A stretch of 64,000 nucleotides of DNA from Bacteroidaceae bacterium. GTDB taxonomy: Bacteria > Bacteroidota > Bacteroidia > Bacteroidales > Bacteroidaceae. The first letter of the stretch is position 1; each line of letters opens with the position of its first letter. The notes under the pieces were generated by a model. The model was not told the origin of the DNA, made no database searches, and saw only the letters and a program-made list of their open reading frames with translations. Both the position numbers and the translations under genes were made by a program. The DNA lies in NCBI GenBank assembly GCA_024688885.1, contig JAILDV010000010.1, forward strand, positions 1-64,000, read 5' to 3'. Of this stretch, positions 26,135 to 34,344 are shown piece by piece.

Positions 26135-27073
26135 TTATTTGATTACAACTGTCCGTCCATCCTTCACATAGATACCGTGAGCGGTTGGCTCACTCTGGAG
26201 CTTCACGCCGCTGAGGGTGTACCACGCTCCGTCGACTGCTGCGGTTGCAACACTCTCGATAGCGTTGACCTTGGGTGTCAGGGTGTGAACCCGACCATCA
26301 ACCACGTGGTTGAGTTCGGAACTGATGGTAATGGTGCCGCAAGTGCCATCATAGCCTTTACCAATGTATTCGTTACTCATGCCACCATCTTCAGCCACCA
26401 CCTTGGTGATGCCCTCGGTGATGGTGATGTTGCCACAAGAGCCATCACCGCCGCCACCAATGCTCGCACCACCCGTGCTGCACTTGGCATCGATGGTACC
26501 ACCGCTGATAGTGATGTCACCACATGAGGCGTCTTCGGCACTGCCAATACCGGCGGCACCCGCTGCCGATCCCGGGATGGCCTTTATATTGCCACCTTCG
26601 ATAACGATATTGCCGCAAGAACCTAAATAGCCACAACCAATGCCGGCACCATGGGTTAGGCCTTCAGCTGTGAGCGAGCCACTGCCCTTGATGGTGAGCG
26701 TCTTACCCGTGGGACCCACCTGAATACCCGGGCAAGAAAAATAGTATGCGCACACGTAGTTCTCTCCTTCGAGGATGATGGTGGCATCACCCTGGCAGGT
26801 GATGCCCGCCCAAGAATAAAGTTCGTCGTAGTTTTCATCGAGGCAACCGACTGTCACGTTCTTGAGCGTCACGGTGGCTCCATCAGCGATGAAGACTTTC
26901 ACAGGAACTGCGGGCGTGCCAGTCAGCACGTCGCCATTCTTCGCCGTCACTTCAGCAACAACCTGAGATAGGTCGATGATGGTGGTTTCCTCGCCACTTA
27001 CCAATGACGGAACTGCCCATGTTCCCACACTTGAAAGCATAGACAACAGAGTAAATAGTAATGTTTTCTTCAT
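26135..27073 (-). CDS. Secreted glycine-rich repeat protein with carbohydrate-binding-like domain
   Basis: A 312-residue protein from the ATG at 27073, with signal peptide MKKTLLFTLLSMLSSVGTWA. Residues about 75-245 consist of repeated beta-strand units: GxGIGxGxxGSCGxIxIxGG, where CGNIVIEGG, CGDITISGG and CGNITITEG recur. This suggests a beta-solenoid like the Cthe_2159 carbohydrate-binding family. The C-terminus (WYTLSGVKLQ ... GIYVKDGRTVVIK) has the pattern common in exported Prevotella proteins, perhaps a sorting signal. Ligand and localisation are inferred. A TACCTTTG -7 box is upstream at plus 27126-27133. Confidence 0.75.
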   Translation of the reverse strand: MKKTLLFTLLSMLSSVGTWAVPSLVSGEETTIIDLSQVVAEVTAKNGDVLTGTPAVPVKVFIADGATVTLKNVTVGCLDENYDELYSWAGITCQGDATIILEGENYVCAYYFSCPGIQVGPTGKTLTIKGSGSLTAEGLTHGAGIGCGYLGSCGNIVIEGGNIKAIPGSAAGAAGIGSAEDASCGDITISGGTIDAKCSTGGASIGGGGDGSCGNITITEGITKVVAEDGGMSNEYIGKGYDGTCGTITISSELNHVVDGRVHTLTPKVNAIESVATAAVDGAWYTLSGVKLQSEPTAHGIYVKDGRTVVIK

Positions 27074-27166
27074 AAGAAATAAATTGATTGGAAATTGATA
27101 ATAAAAAAATCGGAATAATTCGATACAAAGGTACAACAAAATTCGAGAACGATAATCAACAACCAC

Positions 27167-27631
27167 CTGAATTTTATATTGATTATTTGTTTATGTACTG
27201 AACATTTAAGATTAAAAGGCAAACTGAAACCACATTTTGTTCAATACAAAGATTTTTTTTCAAATCTGCTCACACTTTATTCAGAATAGACAACGCCACT
27301 TCCATTTTACGAGCAAATGAAAGTAAGGAAGCAAATACGAATCGATTATAACAATATGTTCAAAACACGATGTTTTTGTGGAAAGTTCTATGAGTGAGAC
27401 CTCATTGGGTGTATGGGTGAGATACCTCGACCTGTATGGGTGAGATACCTCGACAACTGTGGGCGAGAAGACGGGGAGTCACAGAAATGGTTTAGCATTA
27501 AACAAAAATGGGCGACATTGTTTAGTATTCAACTTTGACTTCGTCGATCCGTTGTTATTTTGCGCTGAGTGCCCGTTTCCGATTGTACATGCAAGAGAGA
27601 TGTAACACAAACCAGTCCCCCCTATCACATT
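27167..27631. repeat. Gene-free region with 23-bp tandem repeats
   Basis: Inside this 465-bp gap, units of the form GTATGGGTGAGATACCTCGA start at 27388 (diverged), 27411 and 27434, with a partial fourth at about 27457. The period is 23 bp. No promoter-like pair or open frame stands out in the remainder. Confidence 0.6.
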
Positions 27632-30529
27632 CTACTCTTCCCCTGAAGAAACACTCATATAGCCCTGTTCAAACACCCAAGGATGAAGGAAGCGAGACTC
27701 CTTGTTGGCAAAGGCCACAATGATGAAACGCCCATCTATCGACTTCACCACACCCTTGCCAAAAGATTTGTGTATAACGAAATCACCTACCTGTAAATGT
27801 TCCCATGCAGATTCCGCAGGATTTTTCCTCGCCTTCCCTACAGGGAGAGAGTGGTTACCTTGCTCGTTAGCATCCGCACTCGTTACAGCATTCCTCTCCC
27901 TATTGGCAGAGATACTCCCCCCTACCTGTTGGGAGGATGAAGAGAGGGTCTTTTCCTTTAATGAGGGTGAGATGATTGTATTCCTTTCTATTGCCGTATC
28001 CCAGCCACCTATCACAGTTCCCCTATGCGTGTCGATGCCCGTATAGTCGAGGCTGCTGTCCTCATAGCGTTTGAACTTATACACCGCATCGTTCATCAGT
28101 TCGCTGTTGAACACATTCAGGCTCACCAACAATTCAAAGTCGCTGATGCTCAAGCCCGTCACCTTGCGGAACAGCTCTGGCTCCAGATTCACAATCACAT
28201 CCTTCAGCGAATACTCGCGGTAGTCCGTCAAGTACATGAACACGGGAATACGTGTGGCAAACTTGATGAGCTTCTGCTGAATCTCCTTCCTCTTGCTCTT
28301 ATATTCCTTCTCTGCCTCCGTCAGTTCCTTCTTCTGCTTCGGCGTGAGATGCTCGCCCTGCTCACGCTTGGTCTTCTTCACCTGCTCGCTCTTGTTGATG
28401 ATAGTCTCGATGTCCTGATTCAGCGAGCGGAAACCCTCGATGTTCATCAGTGCCTTCATCGCCTCGGGCGAGTTCATCAATCGTCCTAAGGTGGCGTTGT
28501 CCACATTCACCAGCACCGCACTCTCCCATCGCCTTGCCAACAGCGTGGCGGTGGTGCCGCTCATCGCCATGTCGAGAATACCCGCCGCATCAATCTCCTT
28601 CATCGAACTGCCGTCATACGCCAGCACGGGCAGGAAGCGGATGAACTCCTCCACCTTCTTCTCGGGGTTGGGTTCATGCAGATTCAGTTGGCAACTGTAC
28701 TCCTCCACCTGCCGAAGGGCACGGTTGGGTGCAAAGTCAAATACATAGCAGTAAGGCTTCAAGATGACCTCCTTGCCCCATTCGTCCCGTGTGGTCCAAG
28801 GCGACTGCACACGAAACGCTGCCTGGAAGTAGGTCTCTGGCGAACGGGCATTGCGCAGCATCAGGATGCCCGTCCAAGGCCGCACCGTCACACCCGTCGA
28901 GAGTTTGCCGCACGAGAGCGTGATGGTCTTGCTCTGACGTGGGTCACCCTCCCGGTTCATCGCCTCATACACAGGCAGCACCGCTTCGGCACCCATGCCA
29001 GCCTCATTGCCGGCAGCCACCACCACCTCATAGTCGTGATAGAAGTGGTTGACAGGTCTTGCCATCAGCCTCTCCATCGCCTTGCAAGCCGCCACTGAAG
29101 GCAGGAACCAATAGGTGTGTTGCAGGTAACTGAGCAGACGCACATCCGAGAACGGCATCGGCGGGCGTTCCGTGCCCTGTTTCAGTTCCGTGATGATGTT
29201 CTCCCTGTACGAGCCTCGAATCAGGTCAAGCCACTTCTGCACATGCTCTTCATGCACAAAGCCCCGTTCGTCGGCACGGAAGAACTCATTCAGGTCGAAC
29301 TCGTCAAACTCTCCTTGGTCAGCCACCTCCTTGATGCTGTCGGGCAGTTGGTAGGTCATCATCACCATCTTGGGCAAGGCTCTGTAGGGATTCGGCATCC
29401 CCTTCGTCTCCGGGTTGCTGTCCCATGCCTCCTTTTCCCGCTGTTCGTCCGAGTAAGTCCAGTTGTAGATTTGCTCCTCGATAAATTCTCCTGTGCTGAT
29501 GGCACGGAACGGCGTGCCCGACAGATAGAGGTAGGTATGCGTGGTCAGCGGCATCAGCTCCTCGTCGTAAAGTTCGCGGCTGTCCAGTTCCTTGCGGTCA
29601 GCGGCATCCTCCGCCATCAGTTCGCCCACCTCGACGGCACGCGCCAACTGCTCCACATCCTGCTTGTTGTAGAAATCCTTGGCATGCTTGCCCCAAGCTC
29701 CATAGTGATACTCGTCCAGCACGATGCAGTCCCACTCCACCTCCTGAATCCATTCGTTCGTTGCCTTGATGCCACCCACGGCATTGCGTCCCAGCACATC
29801 CTGAAAAGAGGCAAAGCATACGAAGGGGCGATGTTCGTTCACCCGATTGAACTGCGCATTCTCTTGTTTCTCGCAGAACTGCCAACCCTCAAAGTCCTGA
29901 TGCGTCAGCAAGTCCTCCTTCCAAGCCGTCTTCACCGCAGGCTTGAACGTGAGCACCAGCAGCCGCTTCCACCCCATGCGGAGTGCCAGCTGATAAGTGG
30001 TGAAGGTCTTGCCGAAACGCATCTTGGCGTTCCAGAGAAAGTGGGGTATCAGTTGAGGCGAACCCGCCTTACCCGTTCGTCCTGCCGCCAGTTCCTCCTG
30101 ATAGAATGTCTCGAAGTATTCAGCCGTCTTTTTCACCGCCTTCCGTTGTTCGGGACGCATGTCGAACGTCTCTGTACGCTCCAGCATCGTCTCGCTTCCC
30201 GCCTTCACCGCCTTGATGGCTCGCTCCACATCTCTCACTGAGCAGCGGAACCACTCCCCTTCGGGATTGGAATATCCAGCCTCACGCAGCAGACGATGCA
30301 CGGCACGGTCATCGAACGAAGTACCGTCTGCCTTCATAGCGGAGCGCACCAACACAATCCTGTACTTCAGATGTGCCGTCTGGCATTGCTCTGCCACACG
30401 CGCCTCGGCGGTGCGCACCGTGTAGCCCACTTTCAGCAAACCCCGATGCGAAGGCACATCGGGCAGCTCATAAGCATAGATGGAGGGTTCTTTCTCCACC
30501 CTCGCTTGCAATAGTTCTGTTGTTGCCAT
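27632..30529 (-). CDS. GIY-YIG/T5orf172-type nuclease fused to SF2 helicase (restriction subunit-like)
   Basis: A 965-residue protein. The N-terminus (about 15-110) looks like a T5orf172/GIY-YIG domain (SIYAYELPD, GLLKVGYTVRTAEARVAEQ). The helicase core follows, with motif I MRFGKTFTTYQ (about 175), motif II LDEYHYG (about 270), motif III LSGTPFRA and a C-terminal helicase lobe with AAFRVQSPW. A charged coil (about 730-775) and a C-terminal CarD/Tudor-like domain (VGDFVIHKSFGKGVVKSID) end it. It resembles the restriction subunit of a restriction-modification-like system whose methyltransferases are at 31547-33701. A Ser/Asn-rich linker near 870-925 looks inserted. Nuclease and translocase activity are inferred from domains. 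Confidence 0.82.
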   Translation of the reverse strand: MATTELLQARVEKEPSIYAYELPDVPSHRGLLKVGYTVRTAEARVAEQCQTAHLKYRIVLVRSAMKADGTSFDDRAVHRLLREAGYSNPEGEWFRCSVRDVERAIKAVKAGSETMLERTETFDMRPEQRKAVKKTAEYFETFYQEELAAGRTGKAGSPQLIPHFLWNAKMRFGKTFTTYQLALRMGWKRLLVLTFKPAVKTAWKEDLLTHQDFEGWQFCEKQENAQFNRVNEHRPFVCFASFQDVLGRNAVGGIKATNEWIQEVEWDCIVLDEYHYGAWGKHAKDFYNKQDVEQLARAVEVGELMAEDAADRKELDSRELYDEELMPLTTHTYLYLSGTPFRAISTGEFIEEQIYNWTYSDEQREKEAWDSNPETKGMPNPYRALPKMVMMTYQLPDSIKEVADQGEFDEFDLNEFFRADERGFVHEEHVQKWLDLIRGSYRENIITELKQGTERPPMPFSDVRLLSYLQHTYWFLPSVAACKAMERLMARPVNHFYHDYEVVVAAGNEAGMGAEAVLPVYEAMNREGDPRQSKTITLSCGKLSTGVTVRPWTGILMLRNARSPETYFQAAFRVQSPWTTRDEWGKEVILKPYCYVFDFAPNRALRQVEEYSCQLNLHEPNPEKKVEEFIRFLPVLAYDGSSMKEIDAAGILDMAMSGTTATLLARRWESAVLVNVDNATLGRLMNSPEAMKALMNIEGFRSLNQDIETIINKSEQVKKTKREQGEHLTPKQKKELTEAEKEYKSKRKEIQQKLIKFATRIPVFMYLTDYREYSLKDVIVNLEPELFRKVTGLSISDFELLVSLNVFNSELMNDAVYKFKRYEDSSLDYTGIDTHRGTVIGGWDTAIERNTIISPSLKEKTLSSSSQQVGGSISANRERNAVTSADANEQGNHSLPVGKARKNPAESAWEHLQVGDFVIHKSFGKGVVKSIDGRFIIVAFANKESRFLHPWVFEQGYMSVSSGEE

Positions 30530-30576
30530 AAACTGTTTGTTTTATGGCACGAACCCTAAAGAAAAGGAAAAAACAA

Positions 30577-30885
30577 TCAGAGCATGGCGGCGCAAACCTT
30601 GCGGATGCTCAGCAAACGAGAACGCAGCGTTGGTTTCTGTCTCGCAAATGCCATGTTGTAGCGGTTCTGCATATTGATGAGCAGTTCGGGCGAGATGCCC
30701 AATGCAGCTTCCACCATCAAAGCGAAATCAGTTGAAACAGGACGTTTCCCATTCAGAATCTCATTCAGTTGCGTGTAAGGAACACCCAACAACTCGGCAA
30801 ATCTCTTCTGCGAGATGCCTCTGCTTTCAATCTCTTCTTTCAGCACATCACCCGGATGTGTCGGTAGTCTCTTGATGGTTTCCAT
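30577..30885 (-). CDS. higA: HigA-type antitoxin
   Basis: A 102-residue HTH protein. It starts METIKRLPTHPGDVLKEEIE, the typical HigA opening, and has the helix-turn-helix GISQKRFAELLGVPYTQLNE followed by NGKRPVSTDFALMVEAALG. It neutralises the HigB-like toxin encoded 14 bp upstream and represses the operon. Sited between the helicase gene and the methyltransferases. Confidence 0.92.
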   Translation of the reverse strand: METIKRLPTHPGDVLKEEIESRGISQKRFAELLGVPYTQLNEILNGKRPVSTDFALMVEAALGISPELLINMQNRYNMAFARQKPTLRSRLLSIRKVCAAML

Positions 30886-30899
30886 TGTAGTGCTCCTTT

Positions 30900-31208
30900 C
30901 TATTGATAGTGATTCGTAATATCTGTCACGGTGCAGATGCTGACCAACGTCTCTTCGCCATCGACCCTAATCTTAAACTCCAACCTATAGTGATAATCTA
31001 TGCGGATAGAGTAATAGCCATTGTCGAGTGCCTCGAAGTTCAACGAATTAAAGACAAACAAGTCCTCCATGCGTGTGGCAGCCATCAACGTATCTATTCT
31101 TTTCTGATATTTTTGTACCACCGGCTTCTGGAATCTGTACTTTTTGTTCTTGCAGACACCAGACTCGTAGAGTTCTCGTAAATAGTCCTTTTCGTATTCT
31201 ATGACCAT
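30900..31208 (-). CDS. higB: HigB/RelE-ParE family toxin
   Basis: A 102-residue protein with the RelE/ParE fold pattern: EKDYLRELYESGVCKNKKYRF, LNFEALDNGYYSIRIDYHYRLEF and a C-terminal strand VSICTVTDI. HigB toxins cleave mRNA in the ribosome. Toxin precedes antitoxin, as usual for higBA. The gene has its own promoter and operator just upstream. Confidence 0.85.
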   Translation of the reverse strand: MVIEYEKDYLRELYESGVCKNKKYRFQKPVVQKYQKRIDTLMAATRMEDLFVFNSLNFEALDNGYYSIRIDYHYRLEFKIRVDGEETLVSICTVTDITNHYQ

Positions 31209-31257
31209 TGCACTTTATTTTGAGTGCAAAATTACGAAAACTTTTTGTATTCACAAA
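31208..31257 (-). promoter_or_regulatory. higBA promoter with palindromic operator
   Basis: On the minus strand TTTG (plus 31254-31257), 19 bp, TAATTTTG (plus 31227-31234). A palindrome with arms TTGCACT (31208-31214) and AGTGCAA (31223-31229) overlaps the -7 box and start region, as expected for autorepression by HigA. Confidence 0.75.
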
Positions 31258-31419
31258 AAAAGTGAACTTTTTTATTGTTTTTCCCTTCTTTCAAAGAACG
31301 CGCCGAGCTTTCAGCTCTTATTATCTTCTGTTTTCCGTCAATACCCTCTCTCATTGTCCCCATCCTTCCACTCCTTCATCCTTCTCCGTACAACATCCTC
31401 CTTAAGGTGTATGTAAGAA

Positions 31420-31500
31420 CCTCTAAATCGACATCGTCGACATCGACTTGTCGACATCGTCGAGGTCGATTCACCGACATCGACGATGTCGGTTTAGAGG
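31420..31500. repeat. Large hairpin made of CGACATCG units
   Basis: CCTCTAAATCGACATCGTCG at 31420-31439 pairs with CGACGATGTCGGTTTAGAGG at 31481-31500 (19 of 20 pairs; the odd pair is U-G in plus-strand RNA). The loop region contains more TCGACATCG/GTCGA motifs able to pair among themselves. It lies between the toxin gene and the methyltransferase stop and may separate transcripts. Confidence 0.75.
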
Positions 31501-31546
31501 CTGTGGAATAAACTCTTTACCGCTTACGTCTAAATTGCGTCTCCGC

Positions 31547-33034
31547 CTACTCCATCGGTCTTATCATGCTCTCAATAAAGGCTATCTCTTCATCACTCAA
31601 CCCATACTTCTTGTATAGCATCTCGTCTGTCCACGAATGAGAGAAGTCTTGGAGGGGGACAAAGGAATAAACATCTTTAGTGGTGTCTTGTGTAACTTTC
31701 TTCAACATAGCCATAAACCGACAGAATCTCGTTTTTATATAGGAGATAACATTTTCACATTCATTCTGATTTGAAAATGGACCAATGAACATATAAGTTT
31801 CAGAACAAGCAGAGGTTGGTTCACCGACAAAAGGTCTTCCCAAAATAACATGAGGAAAACTATCACTACCACTACTTGCTCTTGGTATATAGACCTTATA
31901 TTTATTCACAATCTCTTGATTCTTTGTTATATTTGTCATTTCCACATAGGAAATCCCTTGATTTTCATAGAATTTTATCGTGCCACTTTTTCGTCCATGA
32001 TAATTTGTACTTAAACCGAAGGGCTGCCTTGAGCTAACTCTTTCTTTCATGGACACTTCTTTGAACATCTGTACTTTATGCAAGATACTGATTGCTTCAT
32101 TATACCTGATGAAGCTGTCACATCCTTTTTCCAACAGAGGACGTGACATGCCAGATGTCACCTCACCGTTTTGGTGTGTGCACACCTCACAATCACCTTT
32201 GTTATCTCTATTCCATAAGAAATAGCAAACACCGCCTTTAATTTGTACACCGGGGAAACACTCATAAGCTTGTGGATAATCATGAATAACTCTTATACTT
32301 CTGTCATGTAGCATTTCGTTTCTAAATTTTTCAAGACCTTTTCCGCCAGCATACCAACGTGCTGGAACAATCATTATTAAAAAGCGAGGATTTAGTCTTT
32401 TGGCTTGGATAATGAATTTATCGTAGATAGGAGTTGCACTTATACCAAAACCTCCATCACTTAACTGATACGGAGGATTCCCTATAATTACGTCAAACTT
32501 CATATTATTAAATAATGTGTGTGGTTTGTCTGTGTGAATAAACTGATAGGCATATTGTTCGGCTTGGTCGCCTCGGTCATACACCTCTTGGGAGGCTCCG
32601 CAGTAACGGCACTTGCCACTCACCCATGTGTGGCGAAGCGCACGATAGAGAATGTTACCACCTTCGGTGTCGAAACGAGTGACGCTGTAATCGCTGTTGG
32701 CGTTCTTGGAACAATAGACGGAACGGCGAGAAAGATGGGCTGTCAGCTCCGTGATGGCGATGCCAAACACCTGCTTGCGCAGGATGTGGTCAATACGCTG
32801 GCGACGGTCAGGCATCTGCGCCTCAAGTCCTCGGTCAAGCCGCTTGACAATCTCACGGAGAAACACACCCGACTTCGACACAGGGTCGAGAAACGTGGTA
32901 GTAGGCGACGAGAACAACTCCTGCGGCAATAAGTCCAGCACTTGGTTCGCCAGCGAGGGAGGCGTGAACACCTCATCGTTGCTCAGATTGGCGAGGCAGT
33001 TGAGCACATCGGGATTGTACGTGTCAGTTTTCAT
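31547..33034 (-). CDS. Eco57I-like N6-adenine DNA methyltransferase
   Basis: A 495-residue protein. It has EVFTPPSLANQVLDLLP, a motif-I region FLDPVSKSGVFLREI and the catalytic motif IV FDVIIGNPPYQLSDGG (about residues 175-190). A CRYCGASQEVYDRGDQAE segment between them may bind zinc. The C-terminal half (about 300-495) is likely the target-recognition region. Close relatives, from memory, read DPACKSG in motif I, so the VS here is a change at a usually conserved site. It methylates adenine to protect host DNA, with the helicase protein as restriction partner. It overlaps the upstream methyltransferase gene by 11 bp. Confidence 0.88.
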   Translation of the reverse strand: MKTDTYNPDVLNCLANLSNDEVFTPPSLANQVLDLLPQELFSSPTTTFLDPVSKSGVFLREIVKRLDRGLEAQMPDRRQRIDHILRKQVFGIAITELTAHLSRRSVYCSKNANSDYSVTRFDTEGGNILYRALRHTWVSGKCRYCGASQEVYDRGDQAEQYAYQFIHTDKPHTLFNNMKFDVIIGNPPYQLSDGGFGISATPIYDKFIIQAKRLNPRFLIMIVPARWYAGGKGLEKFRNEMLHDRSIRVIHDYPQAYECFPGVQIKGGVCYFLWNRDNKGDCEVCTHQNGEVTSGMSRPLLEKGCDSFIRYNEAISILHKVQMFKEVSMKERVSSRQPFGLSTNYHGRKSGTIKFYENQGISYVEMTNITKNQEIVNKYKVYIPRASSGSDSFPHVILGRPFVGEPTSACSETYMFIGPFSNQNECENVISYIKTRFCRFMAMLKKVTQDTTKDVYSFVPLQDFSHSWTDEMLYKKYGLSDEEIAFIESMIRPME

Positions 33035-33701
33035 AGGCTTGTTGGTTGAGGTTCAAGAAATACACAGGAGGAAAGGTGTCGCAGGGCGTGTCGCTGAAGA
33101 GGTCGCCACCCTGCCCCGTTGCCACCAGATAGGAGAAACTGTAGTCGCGGCGCACCACCTTGCCATCGCCTATGAACGACCACTCGCTCACCACAATCCA
33201 TTCGTCGGGATGATCCACACGACGATAGGTCAACGCATCGCCCATGATGATGTTGCGCTCCAACAGAAACTCCACCGCTTTGCGACAAGCCGGTTTACAC
33301 GCATCGCCAAACAGCCGCTCGTACTGCTCACAAAAGTAGTCATAGAGCCGCTGCCGACACGCTGCCGCATTGTCGGGCAAAAGTTCGATGCCGTAGATGC
33401 TGCTCACCGCCCACACGGCATGCTTCTCATACTGCAACTGGGTGAACTGCTTCCGTTTCACCCGCTCTTCACACACCGCCAACTTGCGGCGCAAAATCTC
33501 AATGAGGAAGTTGCCGTCGCCACACGCCGGCTCCAGAAAACGGCTCTCGATGCGTTCCGTTTCCTGCTTCACGAGGTCGAGCATCGCGTTCACCTCACGT
33601 TCGGCAGTGAACACCTCGCCATGCTTCGACACACGCTCTTTCGACTTGATTTGCCGCTCCAACTTGGGAGAAGGCATCAAGCCTGCGTCCATGCTTTCCA
33701 T
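33024..33701 (-). CDS. SAM-dependent methyltransferase-like protein without NPPY
   Basis: A 225-residue protein from ATG at 33701 (MESMDAGLMPSPKLERQIK); a GTG at 33719 and ATGs at 33707 and 33692 are alternatives. It has HGEVFTAEREVNAMLDLV and a classic SAM-binding motif I FLEPACGDGNFL (about 54-65), then YGIELLPDNAAACRQRL and IIMGDALTYRRV. Where motif IV (NPPY) should follow, it reads DEWIVVSEWSF instead. So it can bind SAM but probably not methylate adenine alone. It directly precedes, and overlaps, the NPPY-containing gene, so the two may act as subunits. Confidence 0.82.
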   Translation of the reverse strand: MESMDAGLMPSPKLERQIKSKERVSKHGEVFTAEREVNAMLDLVKQETERIESRFLEPACGDGNFLIEILRRKLAVCEERVKRKQFTQLQYEKHAVWAVSSIYGIELLPDNAAACRQRLYDYFCEQYERLFGDACKPACRKAVEFLLERNIIMGDALTYRRVDHPDEWIVVSEWSFIGDGKVVRRDYSFSYLVATGQGGDLFSDTPCDTFPPVYFLNLNQQAYEN

Positions 33702-33738
33702 GTGCATTTCATGCTGCACATCAGTCTAAATCGGAAGA

Positions 33739-33898
33739 AATACAGGTTACATCCAATGAGAAACACCTCGGGCACTTGAAGGCACACAAAAAGCGTGGAC
33801 TTTCCTTATCAAGTACCCGAGGTATTTGGCGTAACCTGTATTCAGTGATAAGTCCTGCCCACGCTCCAACGTGAACATGAACTATTTCAACTGAATAC
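33739..33898 (-). ncRNA. Candidate structured leader RNA upstream of the methyltransferase operon
   Basis: The minus-strand transcript of this stretch can form three long helices: 33739-33750 with 33831-33842 (12 bp, perfect), 33765-33779 with 33809-33823 (14 pairs plus one G-U that is only favourable in minus-strand RNA), and 33838-33846 with 33890-33898 (9 bp, sharing AATAC with the first). In addition, AGCGTGG (33792-33798) in one hairpin loop complements CCACGCT (33859-33865) in the other loop, a possible kissing interaction. No known RNA family is recognised. A weakly coding frame without ATG also spans it. Confidence 0.55.
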
Positions 33899-34057
33899 CT
33901 TTTCAAATCGCCAAATTTTCGGGGTACTTCGAGATAGCTAATGCTTTGGTTAATATGTTATGTTATCTAATTCTCTGTCTGGTTTTGTTTGTTTTTGAGG
34001 TTTCACATCGCGGCGTTCTCCCACACTCCAAGAAAGCGAGTGCCGCATTTCTTTTTG

Positions 34058-34065
34058 CAAATCTA
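34058..34065 (-). promoter_or_regulatory. Weak candidate -7 box of the methyltransferase operon
   Basis: TAGATTTG on the minus strand (plus 34058-34065) matches the -7 consensus, but no TTTG is found at the right distance upstream. If used, it would give a leader of about 340 nt containing the structured region. Confidence 0.3.
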
Positions 34066-34110
34066 CACAAAAAATCTTGATTGTTCAGCTTATTGCCCTA
34101 AAAAAACAAA

Positions 34111-34157
34111 AATAATCGGGACAAAAGGGCGTTTCATGCCCATTTATCCCGATTATT
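34111..34157. other. Bipartite hairpin in the intergenic region
   Basis: AATAATCGGGA at 34111-34121 pairs perfectly with TCCCGATTATT at 34147-34157, and an inner GGGC/GCCC stem (34127-34130 with 34138-34141) closes a 7-nt loop. It has no obvious upstream gene on either strand, so a terminator role is uncertain. Confidence 0.55.
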
Positions 34158-34237
34158 CATGCTACGAGAAACTCCCAAAAGAGAAAAGGTCTTTTTTCAA
34201 AAGTGAGGTCAAGCATTTCCCTGCACCAAGAGACGTA

Positions 34238-34306
34238 ATTACGCTGCAGGGCACAAGCAAATTACGCTGCAGGGCACAAGTAAATTACGCTGCAGGGCAA
34301 GAGTAA
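34238..34306. repeat. Three direct repeats with 23-bp period
   Basis: ATTACGCTGCAGGGCACAAG begins at 34238, 34261 and 34284, each unit 23 bp and differing at a few bases near its end. Just before the array is AGACGTAATT, also found next to the repeat array near 60918. Confidence 0.85.
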
Positions 34307-34344
34307 ATGATGGTTTAGGAGTGTTGTGGTATGGGTGTGATGCT

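Noticed and set aside
27411-27470. Possible CRISPR array
   Set aside because: Units are contiguous with no spacers and only three to four copies; likewise for 34238-34306 and 60849-60930.
29117-30241. 374-codon frame opposite the helicase gene
   Set aside because: Shadow of the long minus-strand gene; no recognised motifs.
33790-33810. GGAAAGTCC on the minus strand, as in RNase P RNA
   Set aside because: The motif is isolated; the other conserved RNase P helices and length are missing.
33721-33906. Open frame across the structured leader (from a TTG, containing CAFKCPRC)
   Set aside because: No ATG, long perfect inverted repeats, and the frame ends just before the methyltransferase; the RNA-structure reading explains the sequence better. 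Kept as an alternative in the finding.
33989-34306. 105-codon frame between the methyltransferases and the PAP2 gene
   Set aside because: It runs through hairpins and the 23-bp repeats and has no protein-like conservation.
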